A stretch of DNA of 64,000 nucleotides, taken from Tisiphia sp964030975. GTDB lineage: Bacteria > Pseudomonadota > Alphaproteobacteria > Rickettsiales > Rickettsiaceae. Position 1 is the stretch's first letter. Each line of letters opens with the position of its first letter. Of this stretch, positions 7,958 to 17,728 are shown piece after piece. Below the pieces are notes generated by a model. The model searched no databases. It saw only the letters and a list, made by a program, of their open reading frames with translations, and was not told where the DNA came from. The stretch lies in the NCBI RefSeq assembly GCF_964030975.1, contig NZ_CAXIQH010000002.1, forward strand, positions 4,832 through 68,831, in the 5' to 3' direction. The position numbers were made by a program, and so were the translations under genes.

Positions 7958-10519
7958 ATGAAAAATATTGAGAAAAAATGGCAAGAAATTTGGCTTGAGG
8001 AAAAAGCTTTTGCCGCAGAAAACGACAGCGACAAGCCTAAATATTACGTACTCGAAATGTTACCTTACCCTTCCGGGAAAATTCATGTCGGACATATACG
8101 TAACTATTCTATTGGAGATTGCATAGCTCGTTTTATGAAATCACAGGGCTATAACGTATTACATCCCATGGGTTGGGACGCTTTTGGCTTGCCAGCAGAG
8201 AATGCTGCTATTAATAATAACTCTAATCCTAAAGACTGGACTTATTCAAACATCGCAACTATGCGAGATCAGCTAAAATCAATTGGCTTTTCATATGATT
8301 GGTCGCGAGAAATAACAACTTGTGATCCAGATTATTATAAGCATGAACAAAAATTCTTTTTAGAGCTTTATGAGAGGGGTTTAGCCTATCAAAAAGAATC
8401 TTTAGTTAATTGGGATCCTGTGGATAATACTGTTTTAGCTAATGAACAAGTAGTAGATGGTCGTGGATGGCGTTCCGGTTCCTTAGTTGAGAAACGATAT
8501 TTAAAACAATGGTTTCTAAAAATCACTAATTACGCTGAAGAGCTATTAAATGGAATTACAAAACTGGACTGTTGGCCTGATTCTGTTAAATCTATGCAGG
8601 AAAAATGGATAGGCAAATCGGAAGGAGTAAATTTTAGTTTTAAAATACGCTCCTCTTTATACCATCCTCGCGAAGGCGAGGATCTAGATTCCAGCCTACG
8701 CGGGAATGACAGTGTGATAGAAGTGTTTTCTACCCGACCAGAAACTATCTTTGGAGCAAGTTTTGTTGCAATAGCCTATAACCATCCAATAATTGAGCAA
8801 TTAGTGGATAAAAATAAAGATATGGTATCTTTTATTGGGGAGTGTTCACAATTACACACTAATGCTGCAGTAGATAAAGCCGAAAAAGAAGGGGTGTTTA
8901 CTAACCTTCTCGCCATTCATCCATTTGATCCTACAATTATTATTCCTGTCGTAATAACAAATTTCGTACTAATGGATTATGGTACTGGAGCAGTTTTTGG
9001 ATGCCCAGCCCATGATGAAAGAGATCATGCGTTAGCAAAGAAAATGGGCTTACCAACAAAGCAGGTAGTGATTAATAAGGATGTTCAAGTGGATGTATAC
9101 TCGGAACCTTACATGGGTGATGGTATCATGATCAACTCAGATTTTTTGAATGATCTTACTATTCAGGAGGCTAAACAAAAATCTATAGAAGAACTTGAAC
9201 AGCGTGGTTTAGGCAAACGTACTATTAACTACCGCCTGAAGGACTGGGGGGTGTCTAGACAAAGATATTGGGGCTGTCCTATTCCAATAATCTATTGTTC
9301 GGATTGTGGAGCTGTGCCAGTAGCTGAAAAAGAATTACCAATAACTCTACCAAACGATGTTACATTTTATGGACATGGCAATCCTCTTGATTTGCATCCT
9401 ACTTGGAAACATACTAATTGCCCAAAATGTCAAAAACAAGCTATTCGAGAGACTGATACGTTAGATACATTTTTTGAGTCTTCTTGGTATTTCACCCGTT
9501 ATTGTAGCGTGACAGCAAAAGATATCACCGACAAACAAGCCTGTGATTATTGGTTACCTGTTGACCAGTATATTGGTGGAATTGAACATGCAGTAATGCA
9601 CCTTCTTTATTCCAGGTTCTTTACGAAAGTAATGAATGAACAAGGTTATCTTAGCATTCGCGAACCTTTTACTAATTTACTAACTCAAGGTATGGTTCTA
9701 CATGCTACCTATAAAGATGCTAATAATAATTGGCTTTACCCAGATGAGGTAATAAAACAATCTGATAAGTGGATTAATAAAAACACTGGGGAAGAAGCAT
9801 TTCAAGGACGAATAGAAAAAATGAGTAAATCCAAAAAGAATGTCGTGGATTTAGAGTCAATATTGGCAAACCATAGTGCTGATGCTATTAGGCTATTTGT
9901 CCTCTCCGATAGTCCGCCAGAGAAAGATTTCGAATGGTCGGCAAATGGTCTTGAGGGCTGTTCTCGTTTTATTAGTAAGTTAGAAAATATGGCAGAAATA
10001 CTAATTAATAGTGAAATAACTGGGAGTGCTAATAAAAAACTAACAAAGATTACCCATTACACTATCAAACATGTTACCGAAGAACTAAAGGATTTTAAGC
10101 TAAATAAAGCCATAGCAAGGATGCGGGAGCTATTTAATGCTTTGTCAGATGAAATATCTAAGGGGAAGGAAGCCAATATTGATAGTGTTAAAGAGGGTTT
10201 TAGTATCTTGATCAAGTTACTTAACCCATTTATTCCACATATTACAGAAGAAATTTGGCAAAAATTAGGCAATAAGGAAAGATTATATCAAACTTCCTGG
10301 CCTTCTTTCAATGAATCCTTGTTAGAACTAGAATCTTATACCATGGCTATCCAAGTTAATGGTAAACTGAGAGCTACGCACGAATTTGCCAATGTAACGA
10401 ACAATATTGAGATTCAGAATATGGTAATGCAATTACCCGAGATACAAAAACATTTAAGCGGTAAAGAACCTAAAAAAATTATCATAATACCCTCGAAAAT
10501 AGTAAATATCGTGGTGTGA
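7958..10519 (+). CDS. leuS: Leucyl-tRNA synthetase with an in-frame palindromic insert
   Basis: Charges tRNA-Leu. The HIGH motif is HVGHIRNYSIGD near residue 40 and the KMSKS motif is KMSKSKKNVVD near 625. The CP1 editing domain shows STRPETIFGASF and the discriminating DERDHALAKKMG stretch. I took the ATG at 7958 rather than a GTG three codons earlier. At 853 aa it is normal apart from about 20 extra residues near 235-253 (8655-8718), just before the editing domain, that are encoded by a palindromic repeat. The reading frame passes through undisturbed and the rest of the protein looks functional. Confidence 0.97.
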   Translation: MKNIEKKWQEIWLEEKAFAAENDSDKPKYYVLEMLPYPSGKIHVGHIRNYSIGDCIARFMKSQGYNVLHPMGWDAFGLPAENAAINNNSNPKDWTYSNIATMRDQLKSIGFSYDWSREITTCDPDYYKHEQKFFLELYERGLAYQKESLVNWDPVDNTVLANEQVVDGRGWRSGSLVEKRYLKQWFLKITNYAEELLNGITKLDCWPDSVKSMQEKWIGKSEGVNFSFKIRSSLYHPREGEDLDSSLRGNDSVIEVFSTRPETIFGASFVAIAYNHPIIEQLVDKNKDMVSFIGECSQLHTNAAVDKAEKEGVFTNLLAIHPFDPTIIIPVVITNFVLMDYGTGAVFGCPAHDERDHALAKKMGLPTKQVVINKDVQVDVYSEPYMGDGIMINSDFLNDLTIQEAKQKSIEELEQRGLGKRTINYRLKDWGVSRQRYWGCPIPIIYCSDCGAVPVAEKELPITLPNDVTFYGHGNPLDLHPTWKHTNCPKCQKQAIRETDTLDTFFESSWYFTRYCSVTAKDITDKQACDYWLPVDQYIGGIEHAVMHLLYSRFFTKVMNEQGYLSIREPFTNLLTQGMVLHATYKDANNNWLYPDEVIKQSDKWINKNTGEEAFQGRIEKMSKSKKNVVDLESILANHSADAIRLFVLSDSPPEKDFEWSANGLEGCSRFISKLENMAEILINSEITGSANKKLTKITHYTIKHVTEELKDFKLNKAIARMRELFNALSDEISKGKEANIDSVKEGFSILIKLLNPFIPHITEEIWQKLGNKERLYQTSWPSFNESLLELESYTMAIQVNGKLRATHEFANVTNNIEIQNMVMQLPEIQKHLSGKEPKKIIIIPSKIVNIVV
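8655..8718. repeat. Palindromic element inserted inside leuS
   Basis: The DNA reads ctcgcgaaggcgaggatcta followed by 'gcctacgcgggaatgac', the same palindrome seen between genes in this window, for example inside every M1 copy. It adds about 20 residues (YHPREGEDLDSSLRGND) to LeuS. In-frame palindromic inserts in essential genes are known in Rickettsia (RPE families). Confidence 0.85.
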
Positions 10520-10543
10520 GACTATTAAGTTACAATTATAAGA

Positions 10544-10590
10544 AATAATTTAGAAGTTTTTCAACCAAACTTTTAAATTATTATTATTTT
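10544..10590 (+). terminator. Likely rho-independent terminator after leuS
   Basis: Inverted arms aataattta-g-aagttt and aaact-ttt-aaattatt enclose a short loop (ttcaacc) and are followed by attatttt. The stem is AT-rich but long. It is 25 bases past the leuS stop and separates it from the helicase gene. Confidence 0.6.
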
Positions 10591-10675
10591 ACATGAGTTG
10601 CAATATACTCTCTAAAATGCATGCTCAAAATAGCTGGACAGATTTCTTAGAATATTAAATTGAATTGCTAACAAA

Positions 10676-13600
10676 ATGAAACAATTAACTACGCAAGAAG
10701 CATGTGACGTCTTATCAGCTTGGACTGTTTTGGAAGTATTGTCACCTCAATCATTTCGTAAAGCAGAAGACCTAGTAGGTGGAGAAAAAAGTTTAGTTGC
10801 GTTATTAGATAATGGATTACCATGGGAAAATGGTGGTGAAAAAGTACCCCCTAAAAAAAAATTATTCTATCAAATAATAATGGGTTCGATCAGTCTTCAG
10901 AGTGTATTTTCTGCTTTAGTTGAAAAATATGGCGATACAAATATCGAGTCAAAACAGTTATCAAGAGAAGCGATTACAGGTGTAATTATTACAGATCAGT
11001 ATGGTTATCTTCTTAAAAATGATATCTCTGTTAATCTATCAAGTTTTGCGTGGGGTGTTCCTCAAGCTTTAAAGGGAAGTCTTAAAAACTTAGGTGACTG
11101 GGTATCAATTAAACAAAAAATTGAGATAGCTTTTGATGGAATCTTACGTAAAAAAGATGAAAATGGCAAAGAGCTTCCCTTGAATAAAATAATGATAGAT
11201 GATGCTTATAATTATCTTATTAATAATATTTATGATGGTATACCAGCAGAAATGCTGATAAATAAAAAATTCGCTCTCCGAACTTATGAACCAATTAAAG
11301 AAGATGATCCTGAATCAAGTAAAAAAGATGCTCCTACTAAAGTTATGTTATTTAACAGCTTTTACCTAAATGATCTAGCAAAGGCTAGTACTTTAATCGA
11401 AAGCCAAGATGCTCCAACAAATCTTTTACAGTATTTAGGCGTGAATGTTCCATTAGAGCGTTACAATATACTAAATGAAACAGTTTTACAAAATATTCTT
11501 TCTCCTAAAAACATTCCTTCAGCAAGATGGCCTGGACCAGAACGACATCCTCTAGTATTACTTCAACAGGCTGCAGTTAATTTATCTATGACTGAACTAA
11601 AAGATAGTGGAATCCTTGCCATTAATGGACCGCCAGGAACAGGAAAAACCACCTTATTACGTGATATTGTGGCAAAATTAGTTGCAGAACGAGCAGAAGC
11701 ATTACTGAAGTTTGATGATCCTAAAGAAGCTTTTACCAATTCAGGGGAAAAAATGCAAGCTGGCAAGGGTTGGTTCGATCTCTATAAATTAGATGAGAGT
11801 CTAAAAGGTTTTGAAATATTAATCGCCTCATCTAACAATAAGGCTGTTGAAAATATTAGTGCTGAATTACCTAATTTAGATGCCATTGCCAATGATGCAG
11901 ATGATCTGCGTTATTTTAAAGCTCTATCTGATTCATTACTTGAAGGTGGAAGTTGGGGCTTGATTGCAGCAGTACTTGGTAATATGGCTAATTGTAATAA
12001 TTTTAGTCAAACATTTTGGTGGGATAAGGATTTTGGTTTTTCAACATATTTAGCAGAAATAAATGGAAAATCGCAGACATTCCAAATTATAGATCCAGAG
12101 AGTCAAGAAGTCATCGGAACTAGACCCCCTAGAATTATTAAAGAAAATAACCCACCGCGTAGTCACAGTGAAGCTTTGAAACGTTGGGAAGAAGCTAGAG
12201 AACATTTTAAAAAGGTATTAAAAAAAAGCCAAGATGAGTTCTCTAGATTACAAGAAACAAGAAATTTAGTTGAAGAGTTAGCCAATTTAGAAAGAGAGTT
12301 AGGGCTGGGTGAGACACTAGGAGACGACCTTTTATTAAAACATGATAAATTAAAACCACATGTTATTTGGTGTATTCTAAACACTTCTTCATTTCGTGTC
12401 TGGCGAAAAAAAAGGCAAAGGCTTGCTCATTTTAATGATGTAAAGAAAAAGATTCTAATATCCTCTAAAGAATTTGAAAAGCATCTTATTGATAGTAGTT
12501 TATTTGCAAAATCCCATGCAGATAGGCACCTAGTTTCCCCATGGTGTAACGAACAGACGCAATTATTACGTGACGAGGTGTTTATTTCCGCTATAAAGCT
12601 ACATAAAGCCTTTATAGATGCAGCAGCCAAGCCTTTATATCATAATCTTGGAACTATGATGAAAATTTTTAGAGACTCTTTTAGTGGAATGGATGAAAGC
12701 ACCATTAAGTTTTTACCAGATTTATGGGCATCTTTCTTCCTTGTAGTACCTAGTGTATCAACAACTTTTGCATCTGTAGGGAAAATGTTAAAGGATATTC
12801 CTGCCAATTCTTTTGGATGGCTTCTTATTGATGAAGCTGGACAGGCTTTGCCGCAAGCTGCTGTAGGGGCTATAATGAGAACAAAACGTGTTGTAGTCAC
12901 GGGTGATCCACTACAGATAGAACCAGTGGTTGAGTTACCTGACAATTTAACAAAAAGTATATGCAAACAGTTTTCAGTAGACCCAAAACGTTTTAATGCA
13001 CCAGAAGTATCAGTTCAAATCCTATCAGATTCTGCAACTTCATATTTTTATAAATTTGATACCAACCATGGAAGTCGTTTGGTTGGTGTGCCTTTACTAG
13101 TACATAGGCGTTGCAACAATCCTATGTTTGATATTTCTAATACAATTGCTTATGGAGGTTCTATGGTTCACGCCAAGAGTTCTAATAAGAGTTCTTCTAT
13201 AGCTAAATGTCTTGGTTCTTCTAGGTGGTTTGATGTTCAAGGAGAAGCGTTAGATAAGTGGTGTCCAGAAGAAGGAGAAAAAGTACTTGAACTATTACGC
13301 GAATTAAAGAAGGCTTCAATACTGCCAGACCTGTATATTGTGACACCTTTTAAAGTTGTTGCAAATAATTTACGCAAAATTATAAAAGAGAGTCGTGTTT
13401 TAGATTCTTGGATTACTAAAGATTCTTGGATTACTAAAGATAAGTATTCTTGGCTTAATGAACGAATTGGAACAATACACACTGTCCAAGGACGAGAAGC
13501 TGAAGCGGTAATTTTAGTATTAGGGGCACAAGGATCAGAGCAACATGGGAGTCGAATATGGGCAGGTAAATCTCCTAACATCTTAAATGTAGCAGTTACA

Positions 13601-13693
13601 CGGGCTAAAGAAGTTATTTATGTTATAGGAAATAGGAACTTATGGAAAGAAGTTGGAGTATTTGAGGCACTACACAGTAGAATGGATGATTAA
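10676..13693 (+). CDS. Upf1/DNA2-like superfamily 1 helicase
   Basis: A 1005-aa SF1 helicase of the DNA2/NAM7/Upf1 type. Motif I is AINGPPGTGKTTLLRD near 315, motif II LLIDEAGQALPQ near 715, motif III VVVTGDPLQIEP near 742, motif V TIHTVQGREAEAVILVLG near 935 and motif VI NVAVTRAKEVIYVIGN near 975. A long coiled-coil-like insert (about 490-560) separates motif Ia from II. The N-terminal 300 residues show no domain I recognise. An 18-base tandem duplication at 13403-13438 doubles DSWITK. It stands alone, so a role in defence or DNA/RNA metabolism cannot be decided. Confidence 0.85.
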   Translation: MKQLTTQEACDVLSAWTVLEVLSPQSFRKAEDLVGGEKSLVALLDNGLPWENGGEKVPPKKKLFYQIIMGSISLQSVFSALVEKYGDTNIESKQLSREAITGVIITDQYGYLLKNDISVNLSSFAWGVPQALKGSLKNLGDWVSIKQKIEIAFDGILRKKDENGKELPLNKIMIDDAYNYLINNIYDGIPAEMLINKKFALRTYEPIKEDDPESSKKDAPTKVMLFNSFYLNDLAKASTLIESQDAPTNLLQYLGVNVPLERYNILNETVLQNILSPKNIPSARWPGPERHPLVLLQQAAVNLSMTELKDSGILAINGPPGTGKTTLLRDIVAKLVAERAEALLKFDDPKEAFTNSGEKMQAGKGWFDLYKLDESLKGFEILIASSNNKAVENISAELPNLDAIANDADDLRYFKALSDSLLEGGSWGLIAAVLGNMANCNNFSQTFWWDKDFGFSTYLAEINGKSQTFQIIDPESQEVIGTRPPRIIKENNPPRSHSEALKRWEEAREHFKKVLKKSQDEFSRLQETRNLVEELANLERELGLGETLGDDLLLKHDKLKPHVIWCILNTSSFRVWRKKRQRLAHFNDVKKKILISSKEFEKHLIDSSLFAKSHADRHLVSPWCNEQTQLLRDEVFISAIKLHKAFIDAAAKPLYHNLGTMMKIFRDSFSGMDESTIKFLPDLWASFFLVVPSVSTTFASVGKMLKDIPANSFGWLLIDEAGQALPQAAVGAIMRTKRVVVTGDPLQIEPVVELPDNLTKSICKQFSVDPKRFNAPEVSVQILSDSATSYFYKFDTNHGSRLVGVPLLVHRRCNNPMFDISNTIAYGGSMVHAKSSNKSSSIAKCLGSSRWFDVQGEALDKWCPEEGEKVLELLRELKKASILPDLYIVTPFKVVANNLRKIIKESRVLDSWITKDSWITKDKYSWLNERIGTIHTVQGREAEAVILVLGAQGSEQHGSRIWAGKSPNILNVAVTRAKEVIYVIGNRNLWKEVGVFEALHSRMDD

Positions 13694-13696
13694 GTT

Positions 13697-14014
13697 TATA
13701 GCTAACCAGACTAACATTACGCCAAATTCACAAATGTCTATTAGCGAGAAGCCGCTTTACTGGCGACGAAGCAATCCAGTTTTGTGTCATCCCTGCGAAA
13801 GCATAGATTCCCCACAACTGTCGAAAGTTAGAAGAGGAAGCTGGTTTTAGATAATGCACTTTAAAAGTCGTATGTGGTCAACGTCATTGCGAGAAGACCG
13901 TAGGTAGACGAAGCAATCCATAAAAGTAACCAAAAATGGATTGCTTCGTCGGCTCACGCCTCCTCGCAATGACGGAAGTATTGCTATGGTTAAAACCTTC
14001 TCGGATTAGCTATA
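13697..14014. repeat. Composite palindromic repeat (M5 enclosing M7-like sequence)
   Basis: Bounded by tatagctaaccag and the inverted copy ggattagctata. The interior contains cacaactgtcgaaagttaga (family M7, also at 48377, 55098 and 55275) and a hairpin 'cattgcgagaagacc ... tcctcgcaatgac' with cgaagcaatcc arms. It fills the whole interval between the helicase and MFS genes; nothing else is seen. Confidence 0.75.
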
Positions 14015-14028
14015 TTATGCAAGTAATG

Positions 14029-15219
14029 TCACTGACTCTTTACTGCCCATATAGTAGCTAAGGTAATTATTGCAATGTAAATTCCTATAGATATAGAAGA
14101 GCCAGTAAAATGCCAAAGAGCTATACATACCGAGGGAGTAAATTTCCCAAATATTGAGGTGCCTATAGCATCACCAATGCTAACCAGCATATATTTATCT
14201 GAACCATGGAATAGGTTATTAAGCCAATAATTTACTGGGCATGCGAATAATACCCCTAAGGTAATAATCCATAAACGGACAAAATTAACATACCATACAG
14301 AAGCATCATTCATATATAACCATAATGGCACTATGCTAATAAATAGAATGCTAGTGCTTACGATCATTACATCCACAGGGTGATATTTCTTAACAAAATG
14401 CCCTATTAGTGGAATCATTGCTGCATCTATAATTAATAAGAGAGTATTAAAACTCATCATCATTCCCAAAGATATAGAGGTGATAAGAGGAACAAAACTA
14501 TTCATCACTATAAAAGGTATGACATATGTCATATAGGAAAAACCACTAACTATAGATACACGCAGAATATTGCACTTATTATTCAATATCACATTTGATG
14601 TATAGGATTTTTGTTCTATTGCTCTTTGAGGCGTATTAGAATAACGTCTAAGATAAACCCCTACAATCCCTGTACTACCTCCTAATATAAAACATAAACG
14701 CCAATATTCATGGTGATTAGAACTAATTAGAATTGTACTGACAAAAGAAGCGATAATAATCCCGAATATTGTTGATAGCTCGTATAGATAAGATGCTTTC
14801 ACCCCTTGAACCTGCGTCTTATTTTCTACAATATATAATTTGGCAATACAATGTTCTCCTTCGCCAAAAATTCCTAACATAATTCGAATAATGAGCAGCA
14901 TCAATGGTGAAAACCAGCCAATCATTTGATAAGTTGGTATAAATCCTATCAACATAGTGGTAATAGCACTTCCTATCAATGAATAAGATAGAGCTAAAGT
15001 TGCCCCTCGTTTTTGTGCAATCATACTAAAAATTATTGCACCAATTGGTCTAGTAATTATTGAAGTTGCTAGCACACTATAAGTTAAGATCAAGGCAACT
15101 ATAGGATCGTCTTTGGGAAAAAAGATTACTGATAAAATTGGGGCAAGAAAACTATAAATAGCCGTATCAAAATGATCCAGACTATTACCTATTAAAATTG
15201 ATAAATCTTTCTTTTGCAT
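14029..15219 (-). CDS. MFS transporter, ProP-like metabolite:H+ symporter
   Basis: A 396-aa integral membrane protein with about 12 hydrophobic segments. The first reads IGNSLDHFDTAIYSFLAPIL, the loop after segment 2 has TRPIGAIIFSMIAQKRG, and segment 4-5 has RIMLGIFGEGEHCIAKLY, the layout of the ProP/metabolite-H+ symporter subfamily. Rickettsiaceae carry several ProP-like paralogues thought to import host compounds; the substrate here is unknown. It is transcribed away from murE with about 100 bases between their starts. Confidence 0.85.
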   Translation of the reverse strand: MQKKDLSILIGNSLDHFDTAIYSFLAPILSVIFFPKDDPIVALILTYSVLATSIITRPIGAIIFSMIAQKRGATLALSYSLIGSAITTMLIGFIPTYQMIGWFSPLMLLIIRIMLGIFGEGEHCIAKLYIVENKTQVQGVKASYLYELSTIFGIIIASFVSTILISSNHHEYWRLCFILGGSTGIVGVYLRRYSNTPQRAIEQKSYTSNVILNNKCNILRVSIVSGFSYMTYVIPFIVMNSFVPLITSISLGMMMSFNTLLLIIDAAMIPLIGHFVKKYHPVDVMIVSTSILFISIVPLWLYMNDASVWYVNFVRLWIITLGVLFACPVNYWLNNLFHGSDKYMLVSIGDAIGTSIFGKFTPSVCIALWHFTGSSISIGIYIAIITLATIWAVKSQ

Positions 15220-15321
15220 GAGAAGCCCTAAAATTCTAACTCTTTACATAGGTTACCATACGTGATAAACACACTTATATAGATTAAGAATTAATTAGGC
15301 TACATTTAAATTGTAGAAATT

Positions 15322-16806
15322 ATGCAAAAATTATTTGATAACAAAATTATCTCTCAGATGGATTCTCGCAGTTTATGTTTTGACTCTAGACTAGCTAAAG
15401 TTGGTGACATATTCTTTGCGATTAAAGGAGCAGATTCTGATGGTAATAAATTTATTGATGATGTAATAAATAAAGGGGTGAAATTCATTATTACAGATGA
15501 TGCTGAGAGCCTAAACAACCCTAGCATTATTGCCAATGACGTACATGTAACTCTTGTGAGTGATGTCCGGCTGGCATTGAGCCAAGCTGCTGATATTCTC
15601 TACCCATTATTACCACAATATATGGTAGCTGCTACTGGTACTAACGGTAAAACCTCGGTAGTATCCTATTGTAGGCAACTATACACATTACTAGGAGTCC
15701 CCAGCTGTTCTATCGGTACTATTGGTGTAGAATGTTCCAATGATTTGGTTTTAACAATTATCCAAGAAATTTCACAAAAATCTCCTGCTCTTACTACTCT
15801 TGACCCTGTAACTTTTAGACATATTTTACATAAGCTAGCTGAAAACAACACAGAATATGTAGCTTTTGAGGCTTCTAGCCATGGTCTAGATCAACAAAGA
15901 TTATATGGTATAAAAGTAAATGCTGCCTGCTTTACTAGTTTTAGCCGAGATCATCTTGACTATCACCAAAATATGGATAATTATCTTTTAGCCAAATTAA
16001 AATTATTTACAGATAATTTATTGCCAACAGGGATGGCTGTATTAAACGCGGAAATAGCACAATTGGATTATATTAAACATTATTTACAACAACGTAATAT
16101 AAAGTTTTTAACTGTTGGTATGAATGGTGATCTGAAAATTATCGACAGCACAATTTGCAGCTATAAAGGACAGAAATATAATTTTACTACTGATATAGTT
16201 GGTAGTTTTCAAGCTACCAACTTACTGATTGCTGTTATGATGGTGCATTTGACTGGTTTTCCTTTGGAACAAGTTATATTAAAATTACCACAAGTTAAAG
16301 CAGTTAAAGGACGTTTAGAGAGAGTAGGTAATAGTAATATTTTTATTGACTATGCTCATACCCCAGATGCCTTAGAAAAAAGTTTACTAGAGCTGAGAAA
16401 AATAAAATCAGATAAGGGGTTATTGAAAGTAATTTTTGGTTGTGGTGGTAATAGGGATAGTAGTAAAAGACCATTAATGGGGGAAGTTGCGGCGAAAATT
16501 GCCGATGAGATTATTATTACTGATGATAATCCGAGAAATGAAGAACCAAAATCAATACGGCAGCAAATTATACAAGGTATCATAGCGATCACTAATAGTT
16601 TTATAGAAATAAAAAATAGAAAAATAGCAATTACCGAAACGATAAATAATTTACAAAAAGATGATATTTTGCTGATTGCCGGCAAAGGTCACGAAAATTA
16701 TCAGATAATCGGCAATGAAAAACTACCATTTAGTGATTTCGATATAGCCAACAAAGCTCTACAGAATACAAATTTACTCAAGGAAGTTATATGTACAAAT
16801 TTATAG
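15322..16806 (+). CDS. murE: UDP-MurNAc-tripeptide synthetase MurE
   Basis: Adds the third amino acid, probably meso-diaminopimelate, to UDP-MurNAc-Ala-Glu in peptidoglycan synthesis. The ATP-binding site is ATGTNGKTSVVSY near residue 105, followed by the substrate region EASSHGLDQQRL near 190 and FIDYAHTPDALEKSL near 345. The DNPR motif of DAP-adding MurE enzymes is visible as TDDNPRNEEP near 405. The length, 494 aa, is normal. The last 16 bases overlap the start of the DNA methyltransferase gene, which separates murE from murF. Confidence 0.95.
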   Translation: MQKLFDNKIISQMDSRSLCFDSRLAKVGDIFFAIKGADSDGNKFIDDVINKGVKFIITDDAESLNNPSIIANDVHVTLVSDVRLALSQAADILYPLLPQYMVAATGTNGKTSVVSYCRQLYTLLGVPSCSIGTIGVECSNDLVLTIIQEISQKSPALTTLDPVTFRHILHKLAENNTEYVAFEASSHGLDQQRLYGIKVNAACFTSFSRDHLDYHQNMDNYLLAKLKLFTDNLLPTGMAVLNAEIAQLDYIKHYLQQRNIKFLTVGMNGDLKIIDSTICSYKGQKYNFTTDIVGSFQATNLLIAVMMVHLTGFPLEQVILKLPQVKAVKGRLERVGNSNIFIDYAHTPDALEKSLLELRKIKSDKGLLKVIFGCGGNRDSSKRPLMGEVAAKIADEIIITDDNPRNEEPKSIRQQIIQGIIAITNSFIEIKNRKIAITETINNLQKDDILLIAGKGHENYQIIGNEKLPFSDFDIANKALQNTNLLKEVICTNL

Positions 16807-17726
16807 ATTTATTTTGTGGTATTGGTGGTTTTCGTATAGCTCTTGAAGAAAAAGGGATGGAGTGTGTTTTTTCATCCGATATTGATAAAGATGTGCAAGA
16901 AGCTTATAAAAGGAATTTTGGAGAAAAACCCATGGGTGATATTTCTGAGATTTCTGAACGAAAAATACCAGAACATGATATTCTATGTGCTGGTTTTCCT
17001 TGTCAACCTTTTAGCATCTCCGGTAAACAGAATGGTCTACATGATATAAATGGTAAGCTGTTTTATGAGATAATTAGAATTGCACAATATCATAAACCAT
17101 TAATATTATTGCTTGAGAATGTTAAAAATATTATGAATATTGATAATGGTAATGTTATTAAAACGATAGATACAAAACTTGATGAAATAGGATATAAAGT
17201 ATATAGACATGTACTTAATGCATCTTTGTTTGGTGTACCGCAAGCAAGAGAACGTATTTACTTTGTTTGTATAAGAAAAGATATTGTAGGTGATATTAAG
17301 ATTAAATATTCACCACCGAAGGAAACCAACAAGAAAATATACCTTGAGAATATACTTGAAAATAATGTCGATAAAAATTTATTTATTAATAGAGATGATA
17401 TAGTAATTGAAAAAGAGATTACAGATAGAGACCTCAAGCCTTTACGAGTTGGTTATTTAAATAAAGGGGGGCAAGGTGAAAGGATTTATAGCCCATTAGG
17501 GCATTCAATTACATTATCAGCCTTTGGTGGTGGAGCTGGTGCAAGAACGGGTTTATATTATATAGATAATAATATACGCAGACTTTCAATTAATGAATGT
17601 AAATCTTTAATGGGTTTTTCACAAAGTCATTATGTAGCAGAAGGCTTAAAAGGATACCAACAACTTGGCAATGCTGTTATACCAAGAATGATTGGTAGTG
17701 TTTATGATTCAATTAAAATATTGTAG
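16791..17726 (+). CDS. DNA (cytosine-5) methyltransferase
   Basis: A 311-aa type II-style m5C methyltransferase. Motif I is FIDLFCGIGGFRIALE, the catalytic Cys lies in AGFPCQPFSISGKQNG near 70, motif VI is ENVKN near 105, motif VIII QARERIYFVC near 150, and motif X YQQLGNAVIPRM at the end. The target-recognition part is about residues 185-245. It starts inside the end of murE and interrupts the murE-murF pair. The ORF that follows looks like a restriction enzyme broken by an M1 element, so this is probably an orphaned restriction-modification locus. Acquisition by transfer is inferred. Confidence 0.93.
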   Translation: MYKFIDLFCGIGGFRIALEEKGMECVFSSDIDKDVQEAYKRNFGEKPMGDISEISERKIPEHDILCAGFPCQPFSISGKQNGLHDINGKLFYEIIRIAQYHKPLILLLENVKNIMNIDNGNVIKTIDTKLDEIGYKVYRHVLNASLFGVPQARERIYFVCIRKDIVGDIKIKYSPPKETNKKIYLENILENNVDKNLFINRDDIVIEKEITDRDLKPLRVGYLNKGGQGERIYSPLGHSITLSAFGGGAGARTGLYYIDNNIRRLSINECKSLMGFSQSHYVAEGLKGYQQLGNAVIPRMIGSVYDSIKIL

Positions 17727-17728
17727 TT

